In this document: piece after piece, positions 25,083 through 36,094 of the stretch
Layout of the letters: each line of letters begins with the position of its first letter
Numbering within the stretch: position 1 is the first letter of the stretch
Source: Solea solea
Taxonomy: Eukaryota > Chordata > Actinopteri > Pleuronectiformes > Soleidae
Assembly: GCF_958295425.1 (NCBI RefSeq)
Contig: NC_081136.1
Span: 2,939,811-3,003,810, forward strand
Length of the DNA: 64,000 nucleotides
Reading direction: 5' to 3'
Notes under the pieces: model-generated
The model's database searches: none
What the model was told of the DNA's origin: nothing
Seen by the model: only the letters and a program-made list of their open reading frames with translations
Program-made: the position numbers and the translations under genes

Positions 25083-27871
25083 TAATGACTTCATTATCAG
25101 TGGAAATCACAGGTGTGGACAGTCAGCTCAGGTGTGGACAGTCAGCTCAGGTGTGGACAGTCAGCTCAGATGTGGACAGTCAGCTCAGGTGTGGACAGTC
25201 AGGTCAGGTGTGGACAGTCAGCTCAGGTGTGAACAGTCAGGTCAGGTGTGGACAGTCAGCTCAGGTGTGAACAGTCAGGTCAGGTGTGGACAGTGAGGTC
25301 AGGTGTGGACAGTCAGCTCAGGTGTGGACAGTCAGGTGTTTACCGTATGTCCCGTCAGAGTGTGTCCCCGGTGGACAGGGCAGACAGGTGGAGTCGTTGC
25401 TGTTGTAGTAACCAGGGTTACAGGGAGGACAGTCTTCTCTCTGTCCCGTCACAGGAAGCTCCACGGCTCCCGTCACGTTCTCCACGCAGATCTTTGGCTC
25501 CACCCACCGGAACAACACCTGCGTCTATAAAAAAAAACACAGGAAGAATTCAACAAAACCAATGAAGAATAAAAGGGACAGTACGTACATTTTCAAGGTC
25601 GTGGACGTTGACTTTAGATCATGGATGTGTGTGTGTGTGTGTGTGTAGTCGCTGACCTTCCCTTCGCTGTCACAGGCCGTGTGAATCTGGAAATAATCCG
25701 TCTCTGAACACGGCGGCCTCACTTTACATTCTGCCCAACCTTCACCTGAGACACCACACAAACAAACAACTCTATTAAATCACTTTATTTACATTTCATT
25801 TACACTGTAAAACTAAAATCTGTGTAATTATTGACAGAAATGATGACACATACGTGAATAGTAGTGCTGAGGACACGGCGCGCAGGAGGAAGCTCCTTTA
25901 ACAGAGTAAGTGTTGCTGGGACACGGCTGACAGGAGGAGGAGCCGGGGGCGGAGCTAAACCAGCCGGGTCGACACGGAAAACACTCCGACGTGTAGGCGA
26001 CACCTGGAAACACGCGACACGCAATTACCGTGTGGTTTTATGACGAGAAGAACGAAGAAATAAGACGACAAACAAACAAAAAGAAGTTCAGCAGCGAAAA
26101 AGAAGGAAAAAAGGATTGAATTCACTGACGTTTCAGGTCCTGCAGTGAAAATAAATAAATCCTGCAAATGTCAAAACTGTCTCATTAAAGGTTTTTTACC
26201 CTCGATCTGGATGTTTTTCAGCAGCACAGGTTTCACCATTTTCCCTCCCACCAGGATTCCAGTGGTTCTCCAGTAGAGGATGTTTGTACCTGACTTCAGA
26301 CTCACCTGAAACACACACACACACACACACACACAGTGAGACATGTAAACACAAACACAAACACAAACAAAGAAAGGACGTCACGTCCTCACCGTGTGTG
26401 TGTCCCACTCTCCGTTGCTGGTGATTTTAATCCACTTCTGGTCGTCGGTCTGAGCCATTTCCTGACACTGTTCGTTCTGGACCTGAACGCGTTAACACAG
26501 CCGTCAACCACGGGAAAGAAAAGCAGCGACAACAACAACAACAAACAACAACAACAAACAACTGCTGCTTTTACTCAAACCACAGTGACAACTCTGAACT
26601 GTAGGGGGCAGCATTACACCTCTTAAGGCCCAGGCTTGTGTTTCGACTGAGGGGTGAGCGCCGTGCCGATGGCCACGTCAGCGAGATACAGATACTTGAA
26701 CACAATGGACAACGACATTGAACGCAACACAAAGGACAACAACACAATGGACAATGACATTGAATGCAAGACAACAGACAACAACGACATTGACCGCAAC
26801 ACAACGGACAACGGCATTGAACACAACGCAACTTACAACAACACAACGGACAATGACATTGAATGCAACACAACGGACAATGTCGTTGAACACAATGCAT
26901 CTTACAACAACACAACGGACAATGACATTGAACGCAACACAACGGACAGCGTCATTGAACACAGCGCAACTTACAACAACACAACGGACAATGACATTGA
27001 ACGCAACGCAACTGACAATGACATTGAATGCAACACAACGGACAACAACATTGAATGCAACACAACTGACAATGACATTGAATGCAACACAACTGACAAC
27101 AACATTGAACGCAACACAACGGACAACGGCATTGAACACAACGCAACTTACAACAACACAAAGGACGATGGCATTGAACACAACACAACACAACACAACA
27201 GACAACAACTGCTCAGTTTGTGGCTGTTTGTCTCACCAAAGCTTGACGTCTTTGTATAAGAATTGAAGGCATTGAAGAAACACCGGTCGCAAGGGAGTGA
27301 CACATTTCTGTCACCCAATTAACTGACTGTACCATTTTACTCTGGTAGCCCAAGGGGAGGTAACGGAAAATGGTTGAGGCCGGTTATTTTGGTGCTATTC
27401 CTAAAGGAAATGCAAAAAACTAAAAATAGAAAAAGCACCATACCAAACCGAAACACGGCATGAGAGTGTCCAATTAAAACTAACCAGCCCCAACTGTTCC
27501 ATTTTTGGTACCCTTCCCTTGTGATACCAGAGTGAAATGGTACGGTCTACTTCCAGGAGGAGCTAGATCAGTCATCAAACTGCTTGGTAAAAGACCAAAT
27601 CTGTTTTTGTCTTACATTTTTAAAATGGAGTATATAATATACGACATATATGAAGTGTGTACTTACATAGAACTCAAAGAAGATGTTGTTGTCAGGATAC
27701 TGGTAGGTGAAGGAGACCGAGCCCTGTTTCTCCAGGTGAACGGCGTAAACCAGAGACACCGTGCACTCGTCGCGGTTCGACTCCAGATAAACGCCCTGCG
27801 GCGTCCACGACGAGCTGCGGCAACACCAGAGCAAATGTTAACACTGATCATTCATCCATTCACACTCATGT

Positions 27872-27903
<32 letters not shown>

Positions 27904-30900
27904 CACCTGTTACACGTCTGAACCTCCTCTCCGTTTGGTCCAGCGTCAAAGAAGCTGGCCAGGCTGGTGAATCCGGCCGGGACGGCGTCCCACTGGTCAA
28001 AGCGGAGGCCGCTGCCCAGAGAGTAGGAGCCGGCGGCGCAGGACGTGCACTGCTGAGAGGACATTTCTAAAAACTTCCCCGCTGGACACGAGAAAGCTGT
28101 GAGAGGAACAAGAGGAGATGTTTGAAGGTCGAGCCATGTGTGTTTTTCTATAGAAATCTTGGAAAATCTGTGCATTTTATTTTATCTTTTTTCTTAGGTT
28201 TGCTCACTTTAGCTCAGCTTTGCTTACATTATCTTAGCTTACCTTGCTTTACCTAAGCTGGCCCTGCCTTGCTGTAGCTTATCTTACCATACGCTACCTT
28301 AGCTTAGTTTACATTTGCTTAGCTTATGCTACCTTAGCTTAGTTTACATTTGCTTTGCTTACTTTACCTTAGCTTAGTTTACGTTTGCTTAGCTTACTTA
28401 GTTTACTTTAGCTTACCTTAGCTTACCTTACTCTTTCTTATATCTTATCTTATCTTGTGTTACCCTGGCTTGTCTTAGCTTAGCTTACCTCTATCCTAAC
28501 TAAGCTCACCTCACCCTATCTTAGCTTAGCTCACTTTTATCATAGATCAGTTTACATTAGCTCAGCTTACCTTATCTTATCAGATAATATTTTAAGACTT
28601 TTAATTGTAAATCTTAATTTGAAAAGCATCAGTCGCCCATTAGCTGCACTTGTCGAGGTGCTAGTTTGTTTCGTTTTTTCTTTGTCTAGTGTGCTCTAGT
28701 AAAGATTCGGTAGCGGGCAAAAAGATATGGGAGGTGTCCTCGAGACGGACTAGTTGACTAGTTAGTTTTATTGTATTTTTATCTGCTCACTTCCTTCTTC
28801 GTAACAGAGCCAACGCGAATCCCTGTGTAGAGGTCAGGAGTTGAATCATTCTAATTTCACATAGTGAGCAATAGCTGCTGATTCACAGTAGGTGCGGAAC
28901 ATAATCCCTGTCTGATGAATGAACTGAGGTCAGTGTGTGGTATCATGAAATCCTCTGACATAATAATAACAATAGATCTACTGAAATTATATCTCCTTCA
29001 TTGTCATTTATTATGCTAGCAGCACCTGCAGTGGGTTTAACACATTGCTTACCTTGCCTGATGATAGCTTAGCTTACCATACCTTATCTTAGCTTTGCTT
29101 ACCTTACCCTTTTTTAAATCTGATCTAATCTTATTTTATTGCCTTACCTTAGCTTGCTTTAGGGTACCTTATCTTACCCTAATTTAGCTTACCTTAATTT
29201 AGCTGACCTTACCTTATGTTAGCTTAGGTTGCCATGCCTTATCATAGCTGAACTTACCATACCTTGTTTTAGCTTAGCTTACCATACATTATCTTAGCTT
29301 AGCTTTGATTACCTTACCCTATTTTAAATCTTATCTCGTCTTATCTTTTTTTGCCTTACCTTAGCTTGGCTTAGGCTATCTTATCTTACCCCAATTTAGC
29401 TTACCTTACCTTGCCGTACCATAGCTGACCTTGTTAGCTTAGCTTACTTACATTATCTGATCTTAACTTCCTTACCTTACCCTGTCTTAGTGTACTTTAA
29501 ATAAACTTAATTTAACTTATCTTATCTTAACTTATATTTGGCCAGTATTCTGTTTTTTTTAATAAAATATTAAGGTAAACCATACGCATAATGAACTCAA
29601 ACAAACGCCAAAATGCTTTTCAAATCAGCATTTTGTGTCTGTACACTCATATATTATGAATAAAAATAATATAGCATAAACCTAATAGTGCACCTGGGAG
29701 TATTTATACAGTGTGAATTATTAAAAATGGAAAATAAAATCTGCTCATGGATGAACTGGTCGACCTATAGTGATATTGACATGTAAATGACAGGGTCACA
29801 CAGTGAGGTCACTCACAGCAGTCTGTTCCTCTGGTTGGAGGCGGCAGACCTGAGCAGGATCCCGGACTGTGAGGGATGGTGACTCTCCATCGTGATCCTG
29901 TGCCGTCACACTCAGTGTACTGGTAATAATAATCTGTCTGCAGAGAACACACACAAGACCGCACACTAGGATCAATACAAACCGCATGTGTTTAACAAGA
30001 GCTCTCAATTCTGCATTTAATTAGTTAATATAAACTCTGTTTACAGTGTCGATTAAAAAAAATATAGTCTCTACAAATATGAGATGTCTCCGGTCAAACC
30101 AGTTCCACCAGTGACACACGACACTGGACAAAAGCCAGAAAGAGAAAACATTGGAGGCAGAGGGTAAAAGTGGTGGCTGACCCTGGTCGCCATGGCAACC
30201 GGCCGCTGGCACGCTAATGGCTCCATTAAGAGCACAAACAGCCGGGTTGGTCGTCTGCACACTGACCACATTTAAAAAAAAAAAAAAATAACAGCTGCTT
30301 ATTCTCATCATGTCAGCAGAGTGGACTTTGATTATGACGATAATTCACTTTAAACGACGATAACATGAGGGAAACAAGAGCAACAGGTGGCGACTTCAGG
30401 CAGAATTATCTTTTCATAGCTGTCACTTTCCACTTTAAATCATAATAAACTTAAGTTTGTCACATTATAGATGAACTGAATATAGGATACAAATACAAAT
30501 CTATGATCAATTATATGATAAACATTGCATCCTTTTCATTTATGTTTAATTTCTCACATAAAACTGCCTTTTTTAACTTCATTTGTCCTGTTTGTCTTCA
30601 TTTTTGTCTCGTCACAGCAGCATTTTTGGATTAAAATCCACCTACATGAGGCTTTGAGGGTCACAGTGGGAGCTGCAGATAATCCCAGCTGACATGAAGC
30701 GAGAGGCGGGGGTTTTGTTCTGCAACGGGTCATAAAAATAGATAAATATTGAACAAACCCTCGTCCAGCTCGTCCTCACGGGACGACACGGACAATGTGA
30801 TGCTCGTAAAACTTTTTCTTTTCACATGTAAAAGAACGAGATGTGACATAAATGTGAGCAGTGGAAGCATTTTCAGATTTTCTTCCACCTTCACACACAC

Positions 30901-32472
30901 AAAAATAAAACTATCTCAGGCATCAGCAGTAACTCCCACCTCCCGTCTCCTGACTCAAAGGTTTGCTTGTCATGCCGCTGAATGTCATCCCGTCTCCCCC
31001 CTCTCTCTCTCTCTGCTTTTCACGCCAGTCTCCATGGCGACCGGCGTGAGTCGCCCAGGAGACCGGCGGTTTAAACAAATGAGTCCATGTCAATACATTA
31101 GCCCCAGATCTGGTCTCTGAGCAGGTGAGTCTGCTGTTAGGCCACATGTTCATGAGTTCATTTCACAGGAACAATAACATGAAAATGTGAAAATGAAAAA
31201 ATATCCCGTGTGGTTTGTGCTTTTATTGTGGAACTTTCACGTTGAACGTCTTCTTCTCTACTTTTATTTTGGTCAGCTTTATTAGGAATTTTCCAATTGT
31301 AGTTGGAAATAGTCGGAATGTCCGAGTTGAAGGAGCGTTCCTTTAACTTCCCAGAAAAGTCGACAGTCTGCTACTTTTACTGTTAATTGTAGTACGTCTC
31401 GTTGTTTTCCATTACTATAGCTCCTCCTCCTCAGCGTGGGCGGAGTCATCGTAGCGCGGCTGCGTGAACCTGCCGTGACGTGATTTTAAACGCGAGACAA
31501 ACACACAAACTAGTGACTTGTAAAGCAGTTGTTTTGGGTTTAACTGAATCATTTAAAAAGATTTGTTCACAGAATCGTTCGCTGAACTGAAATACCACTG
31601 AACGTGGTCGCGATTATGGCTCACAAACGTTTCTTAGGTTATTTTTGTCTTTTTTGTGCCCACGTTTTTGTTCCGACTCAAATGGGACGCAATGAACTCA
31701 GAGGTGTCATCACTCTCAGTTCCAACTTCCAACCTCCGATGTAATTGGAACGCATAGAAACGGGACTGTTAGTTGTAGTTATTTAAGAAAAAAATCTAAA
31801 ATGAGTTTAGTGTTTTTAGTGTTTTAAAATTTGCTTTTGCTTTACAGTCACTTAAAAACCCTGACATCACAGCCTGGTGGCGCTCTCTCTCTTTCTCTCT
31901 CTCCTCCTCCACCTCCTCACATATCAGCGGGTAATCCTGTCAGTCGTGGCCGACAACGGGTGCAGTCAGAGCGGGGATGAAGGCCAGCAGACAGCGTCAT
32001 CTCGTTATGGAGCGTATTTACTGTCGTGTTTAATCGGATCAGACGCGTTCACTGCAGCATCACGTGTGTGTGTGTGTGTGTGTGTGTATTTGTGCGTTGA
32101 GCCATTATGAAGCGGACTTAATTTATTTATCTTTGCATCATAAGAAGCCATATTTGTGTCTAATGTGGTTTTGTTTATTCCCGCATGGACATTTTAATTA
32201 ATCGATTTCCCCCACTTGTATTTAACAATTTCAACAATAAAGATTTAAAAAATATATATATAGAGCCACAAAACCTCCCCCTGGTTTAATGTGAGAAATG
32301 ATCACAGTTGTGTTTTAATGATCAGGATATTATGGGATTATTATCTCACCTCAGCGCACGGCCGCAGGTCTCCGTCCGCGGACACCGGTGATGTCAGCGC
32401 GGTGATGGTGATGATGAGGAGGAGGAGGAGAAGGCAGCGGGGGGAGCAGGAGGTCCAGGCCCGGAGCCGCAT
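19879..32472 (-). CDS. elapor2: Endosome/lysosome-associated apoptosis and autophagy regulator family member 2 (KIAA1324L/EIG121L type)
   Basis: A type I membrane glycoprotein of the ELAPOR family, with cysteine-rich repeats and a mannose-6-phosphate-receptor-like region. The family is linked to endosomes, lysosomes and BMP signalling. Exons: 32472-32350, 29937-29817, 28096-27907, 27814-27667, 26482-26393, 26305-26200, 26003-25854, 25745-25657, 25524-25344, 25043-24915, 24490-24400, 24321-24219, 24107-23970, 23371-23099, 22434-22261, 21518-21329, 21177-21081, 20962-20861, 20721-20595, 20503-20325, 20202-20040, 19950-19879. Phases agree throughout and give 1011 aa (human about 1029). A signal peptide covers about residues 1-32, CxxC-rich modules (e.g. 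[15 protein letters not shown]) follow, and one TM spans about 907-929. The 82-aa tail carries YKYSRL and an acidic stretch. The tail ([26 protein letters not shown]) favours ELAPOR2 over ELAPOR1. Confidence 0.92.
20233..20312 (-). repeat. Two orphan, inverted units of the 38-bp minisatellite in elapor2 intron 20
   Basis: On the minus strand, 20,312-20,281 reads TGGACGACATACTAAACAAT and continues GACGTATTACTT. The block 20,264-20,233 reads TGGGCGACATATGAAAGTAT and continues GACTTTTTGACC. Both match the array core, especially its edge variant. They fill about two thirds of the 122-bp intron (20,203-20,324) and run opposite to the main array. Confidence 0.75.
20549..20592. repeat. (TG)n microsatellite at the exon 19 donor of elapor2
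   Basis: The TG tract on the plus strand is a CA tract in the transcript. It begins 3 nt after the exon 19 donor GT (20,594-20,593), forming GTAACACACAC. Confidence 0.9.
21031..21070. repeat. (TG)n microsatellite near the exon 17 donor of elapor2
   Basis: About 20 TG dinucleotides (CA in the transcript) start about 10 nt downstream of the exon 17 donor at 21,080. Confidence 0.9.
22435..23098 (-). other. elapor2 intron 14, AT-rich, with a perfect hairpin
   Basis: This intron is very AT-rich with poly-T and poly-A runs. The perfect stem TTTTCCTTGACCAA (22,881-22,894) pairs with 22,900-22,913 across a 5-nt loop (TTATT). Nothing else was recognised. Confidence 0.8.
23372..23969 (-). other. elapor2 intron 13, no recognised content
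   Basis: About 600 bp of AT-rich sequence. The phrase near 23,540-23,580 ('gccacctgtgggtcccaacc') resembles dispersed fish repeats but is too short to assign. Confidence 0.4.
25049..25081. repeat. (CA)n microsatellite at the exon 10 acceptor of elapor2
   Basis: The CA tract reads as TG in the transcript. It ends 5 nt before the exon 10 acceptor (GTGTGTCTCAG|TG) and so takes the place of the usual polypyrimidine tract. Confidence 0.9.
25110..25338. repeat. 19-bp minisatellite in elapor2 intron 9
   Basis: About 12 copies of a unit GGTGTGGACAGTCAGCTCA run up to 5 nt from the exon 9 donor at 25,343. Variants are mainly AGGTCA in place of AGCTCA and TGAACAG in place of TGGACAG. The intron is 300 bp and more than three quarters of it is this array. 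Confidence 0.93.
26311..26335. repeat. (CA)n microsatellite at the exon 6 acceptor of elapor2
   Basis: The plus-strand CA tract is a TG tract in the transcript, ending directly at TTTCAG|GTGAGT of exon 6. Confidence 0.9.
26697..27205. repeat. 27-bp minisatellite in elapor2 intron 4
   Basis: About 18 copies of a unit built on GACAATGACATTGAATGCAA followed by CACAACG, with several units extended by 'cttacaacaacacaa'. Because 27 is a multiple of three and the unit lacks stops, three or more frames stay open (the longest is about 200 codons). This does not indicate a gene. It lies in the 1.18-kb intron between exons 4 and 5. Confidence 0.93.
27325..27547. mobile_element. MITE with about 50-bp terminal inverted repeats in elapor2 intron 4
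   Basis: The left arm GACTGTACCATTTTACTCTG continues GTAGCCCAAGGGGAGG. It is mirrored by the right arm, whose reverse complement is GACCGTACCATTTCACTCTG continuing GTATCACAAGGGAAGG. The 223-bp element has no ORF. The GGTAC-containing ends recall the element at 58,836-59,697, but the families may differ. Confidence 0.75.
27877..27903. repeat. (TG)n microsatellite at the exon 3 donor of elapor2
   Basis: In the transcript this reads GTGACACACACACAC, so the CA tract begins 3-4 nt inside the intron after exon 3. Confidence 0.9.
28190..29530 (-). repeat. Decayed CTTAGCTTACC low-complexity array in elapor2 intron 2
   Basis: Two blocks (about 28,190-28,590 and 29,041-29,530) consist of degenerate 5- and 10-bp steps of TTAGC and TTACC, separated by about 450 bp of unique AT-rich sequence. 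In the transcript orientation the units read AAGGTAAGC, which matches the 5' splice-site consensus. At least eight exact AAGGTAAGC or near matches are present. Confidence 0.8.
29938..32349 (-). other. elapor2 intron 1
   Basis: A 2.4-kb first intron without recognisable genes. It contains dispersed-repeat debris around 31,310-31,450 and 31,700-31,760 ('ccgagttgaagg', 'agttccaacttccaacctcc') and a short TG tract (32,063-32,088). As the first intron it may hold regulatory sites, but none is recognised by eye. Confidence 0.4.
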
Positions 32473-33817
32473 CCTCAGCTCGGATCAGAAACTCGCGTGG
32501 GTCCGCGGCTGCTGTGGAGACACGAACATCAAAGACACCGACAGTGTTGAGCTTGTGTCATTGAATGCATCTGCTGCTTCTGCTACTACACCGTCAATTT
32601 ACACTAATAACAACACACTTCCGGCCACGGCTTTCAAAATAAAACCACACTTTTGTTTACAGATCGAAAAAAAACAACTAAATAAAATGACAAAATTAGA
32701 AAACAATAATCAATAAAAACAAAAAAGACATCACAAAAAAAAGCAACAAAATACTCAGTAGGGGCAGGCGATATGATCTTAAAATAATATCATGATATTG
32801 CAATAAAACATTAGTAGTAGTAAAATGTGATGGATGGTTCACAGAATTTCAAAATAAAAGTATACAAAATAATATATCTTGGTTTGGTGAATGTTGTCTA
32901 TAACATGCTGTTCCGCTATTGACCGGAAGGTGGCAGGAGCAGGATAAACACGTCCCTCACAAAGAAGAATCAAACCCGGAAATGTAGTAGCGGTGCAGAA
33001 TCAAAACACATCAAATTTGACAGCTCGGCGAATCATTTTGCTAAAATGCAATGGGACATGGAGGCGACGCTGTCAGAAACGAGCTACGTCGTTCGTACAA
33101 CATCGCCGGAGACCGGAGCGACGTTTCGTCGGACTGTCGCGGGATGTTAACGCGAGGAAAAAGTCCAGTTTGTCCCGCATCCGCCACCGCTTTCCTCCGG
33201 TTAGCTTCCCCGGCTAACGACGGTTGCTCGTGTCCATATATAGAGCGAACGCGGAGCTCCATCACCGTGAGATGTAAACAAACAGCCGAACGATATGTTC
33301 TTAAATCGTCGACACAAATGACTTCACATATTTAAATACAATCGCGACTTTTGTGATAACTGTCACATGTTCTTTGACAGTTAAAATAACTTATGTATTT
33401 TTGAAGCATTTCTTTTTTTTTTGGTAAATTCTAATATTCGCGTTAATATAGGGATGCAGCGAACGGTTATTTTGATTACTTGATTAATGAATGTGGTATG
33501 TTTGTCCCAAACCATAAAATTATTGTCGATTACTAATTGATTAATAATCTCCCAATTGTTGCAGCCCTACATACTAAAGAGTAGTCAATATTTCAATGCT
33601 TTTTCGTGGCAATGCTACATTATTATTAAATATAAAGTAAGACAAATTAAAGTAAAATTCAGCTTCTATGTCAAACATTAGAGACATTAGTGTCAGGAGG
33701 AAAAAGCAGACAGACAGAAATAAAAGTTAAATACTCAAAGAGAAGAAGAAGAAGAAGCAAAAGACAGGGAAAAGAAGGGATTAATGAAACACGACAGATG
33801 CAAACATAAGCTCCAGG
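32473..33817. promoter_or_regulatory. Divergent promoter region of elapor2 and klhl42
   Basis: The start codons of elapor2 (-) and klhl42 (+) face away from each other across 1.35 kb. A CpG-rich patch at about 33,040-33,260 (many CG dinucleotides in AT-rich surroundings) is a likely shared or klhl42-side promoter or 5'UTR. Exact transcription starts cannot be read from the sequence. A MITE-like insertion sits at 33,449-33,569. Confidence 0.45.
33449..33569. mobile_element. Short TIR element of the TAGGGCTGCAAC family
   Basis: The left end TAGGGATGCAGCGAACGGTT is mirrored by the right end, whose reverse complement is TAGGGCTGCAACAATTGGGA. The interior carries ATTACTTGATTAAT and CGATTACTAATTGATTAA. 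It is flanked by TA and inserted about 250 bp upstream of the klhl42 ATG. Confidence 0.7.
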
Positions 33818-35660
33818 ATGTCGTCTGACCAGGTCATCGCCATCGTCATGAACGACAAAACCTACGAGGTGAATAAGAAGAAGCTCATAGAGAAGAGCGA
33901 CTACTTCCGTGCGCTGTACAGCTCTGGCATGAGGGAGTCCACGGAGAACTCGGTGCAGCTGCAGGGACTCAGCGTCCCCGGTCTGGAGCTGGTCCTGGAG
34001 TTCATCAACACATCCAAGGTCCAGGTCGTCAACGAGACTCTGGAGGACCTGATTGAGACCGCCTCCTTCCTGCAGGTCACCTCCATCCTCAAGCTGCTGA
34101 GCTCCGAGATCCGGCTGGACAACTGCGTGGAGCTGTACAGCCTCTCCGAGGTCTACGGCACTCACGATCTCCGCACCGCGTGCCTCAAGTACATGAGCTG
34201 CTACTATCATCCCATGCTGAGGCGGCCCGAGTTCAGCAGCCTCCCCTCTGCCGTCCGAGACCAGGTCAGGGAGATGCGTATGAAGGGCACGGCCACCCTG
34301 GTGGCCATCGGGGACTTCACCTGTCTGTCCATGGACGTGCCCGATCAGGACGAGCCCTGGTCCATGCTGAGGTACGGCGAGGTGGAGCAGCGGTGGAAAC
34401 CGCTCGCAAACAACCTGCCGCCGGACATGATCAACGTCAGAGGGTACGGCTCGGCCGTCCTCGACAACTACCTGTTCATCGTGGGCGGTTACCGGATGAC
34501 GAGTCAGGAGATCTCAGCCGTGCACTGCTACAACCCCAGTCGCAACGAGTGGAACCAGGTGGCGCCGCTCAACCAGAAACGGTAAATCCATACGGGGGCA
34601 AAGAAACGCATCTTTTCTGAGTCTGAGTGTGTGATGTCAACATGTGTCTTTCTCTTCAGGTCCAACTTCAAGCTGCTGGCAGTGCAAGGGAAGCTGTACG
34701 CTGTCGGGGGTCAGTCTCTGGGCACCGTGGAGTGTTACAGCCCGGAGCAGGACTGGTGGACCTGCGTGTCCTCGATGCCTGATCCACTGGCTGAGTTCTC
34801 TGCCTGTGAATGCCAGGGAGTGATCTACGTCATGGGTGGATACACTGCAAGAGGTTTTTCGGGATTATTTAAGTCACAATGGACTGAAAAAAATCGACGT
34901 TTTTCTCTATGGGCTTTGGTGTCTGGGATTGAGCGTTGAGGTTTTCAAAGCGACACAAACTTCAGTTTCTAGTCAGAAAAAACTGTTTAACAGTGAGTTA
35001 AAGTAGTAAACATAATCAAAAGATAACAAAGACTTAAACTGAAACTTTGGTTAAGTGGCTTAAATCAGCGTATGTGTTTCAGGCTGACTCATTTTAAAGT
35101 CGAATTAGATTGAGTTTTTGTGGTTTTCTACTCATTTAAACACAAAGCGCTTAACTGAAATTGTGAAAATAGCCCTTTGTTTCTTCTTCATCTTCTTTCC
35201 AACAGACAGGAACACAAACGTTCTCCGCTACTGTCCCACCTCGGACACCTGGTCGGTTTTCCGCTCGTGCTCCGCGCACATCCGGAAGCAGCAGATGCTC
35301 TCGGTGGAGGACACCATCTACCTGGTGGGCGGCTACACGCACGAGCTGGAGACGGGACACAGGCAGCGGCGTCCCAGCCAGACGGAGGACGTGCTGACGG
35401 TGCAGTCGTACAACGTCACCACGGGCGAGTGGATCCAGCTGAAGGAGAACACGTCCAAGTCGGGCCTGAACCTGACGTGCACGCTGCACAACGACGGCAT
35501 CTACATCATGAGCAGGGACGTGAGCCTGCCCACCAGCCTGGAGCACCGCGTCTTTCTCAAGTACAACATCTTCTCCGACGCCTGGGAGGCCTTCAGGCGG
35601 TTCCCGGCCCTGGGACAGAACATGCTGCTGTGTTCGCTTTACCTCCCCAACACGCTATGA
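33818..35660 (+). CDS. klhl42: Kelch-like protein 42 (KLHDC5), CUL3 adaptor
   Basis: A BTB-kelch substrate adaptor for CUL3 ubiquitin ligase. The mammalian protein targets katanin p60 and so affects microtubule severing in mitosis. Exons: 33818-34581, 34660-34853, 35206-35660. They give 470 aa (human 505 aa; the difference lies mainly in a shorter BTB/linker region). BTB/POZ covers about residues 6-105 (NDKTYEVNKKKLIEKSDYFR), then a BACK-like segment. Kelch repeats run from about 205 with VNVRGYGSAVLDNYLFIVGG, GKLYAVGGQ, GVIYVMGGY, DTIYLVGGY and a C-terminal EHRVFLKYNIFSDAWEAFRR that is nearly identical to human. The first ATG fits the mammalian start. Exon 2 ends at an unusual donor (AGAG|GTTTTT), and intron 2 carries a dispersed repeat. 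It is divergent from elapor2. Confidence 0.95.
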
Positions 35661-36088
35661 TGGACACGGACGACGGGAAAGACAGTAAAGTGGCTCAGAA
35701 CTGTGTCTGGTTGCCAGGTTGAACACCTCGTGACCAATGTGCCTCAACAAAAGGAGAGAAACACAAAACACTACATTGTACAGACCTGCTGTTGATGCAA
35801 ATTTAAGCTTCATTTTCAAGTATGAAAGCGATAAAGTGCAATGGTTTGTGCCTTTCGTGTGCTAGCGCCTAAATCGCAGTATTATTCATCGGTTTCTCTG
35901 AAAATAATTACCAGGCAAAGTTTGGAATAACCCACACGTGGCTGCTCTGAAGGTGTTTACTGAATCCTTAAAGTGAAAGTTCAAGTTTCTAGAGCTGTGG
36001 ATGTATGAGATACTGACACATACTGAACACTTAACATGGCTGCCAGCAAGGAATACCAGATTTTAGCCACTTAACAGAAGGTTAACGT

Positions 36089-36094
36089 AATAAA
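36089..36094 (+). other. Candidate polyadenylation signal of klhl42
   Basis: AATAAA lies about 430 nt after the klhl42 stop codon. Other weaker A-rich hexamers follow, so the 3'UTR end is approximate. Confidence 0.5.

Noticed and set aside
26654..27266. Open frames of about 176-201 codons on both strands
   Set aside because: They are produced by a stop-free 27-bp tandem unit, are open in several frames at once and lie inside an intron.
33671..34210. 179-codon minus-strand open frame over klhl42 exon 1
   Set aside because: It is a shadow of the GC-rich klhl42 coding exon on the other strand.
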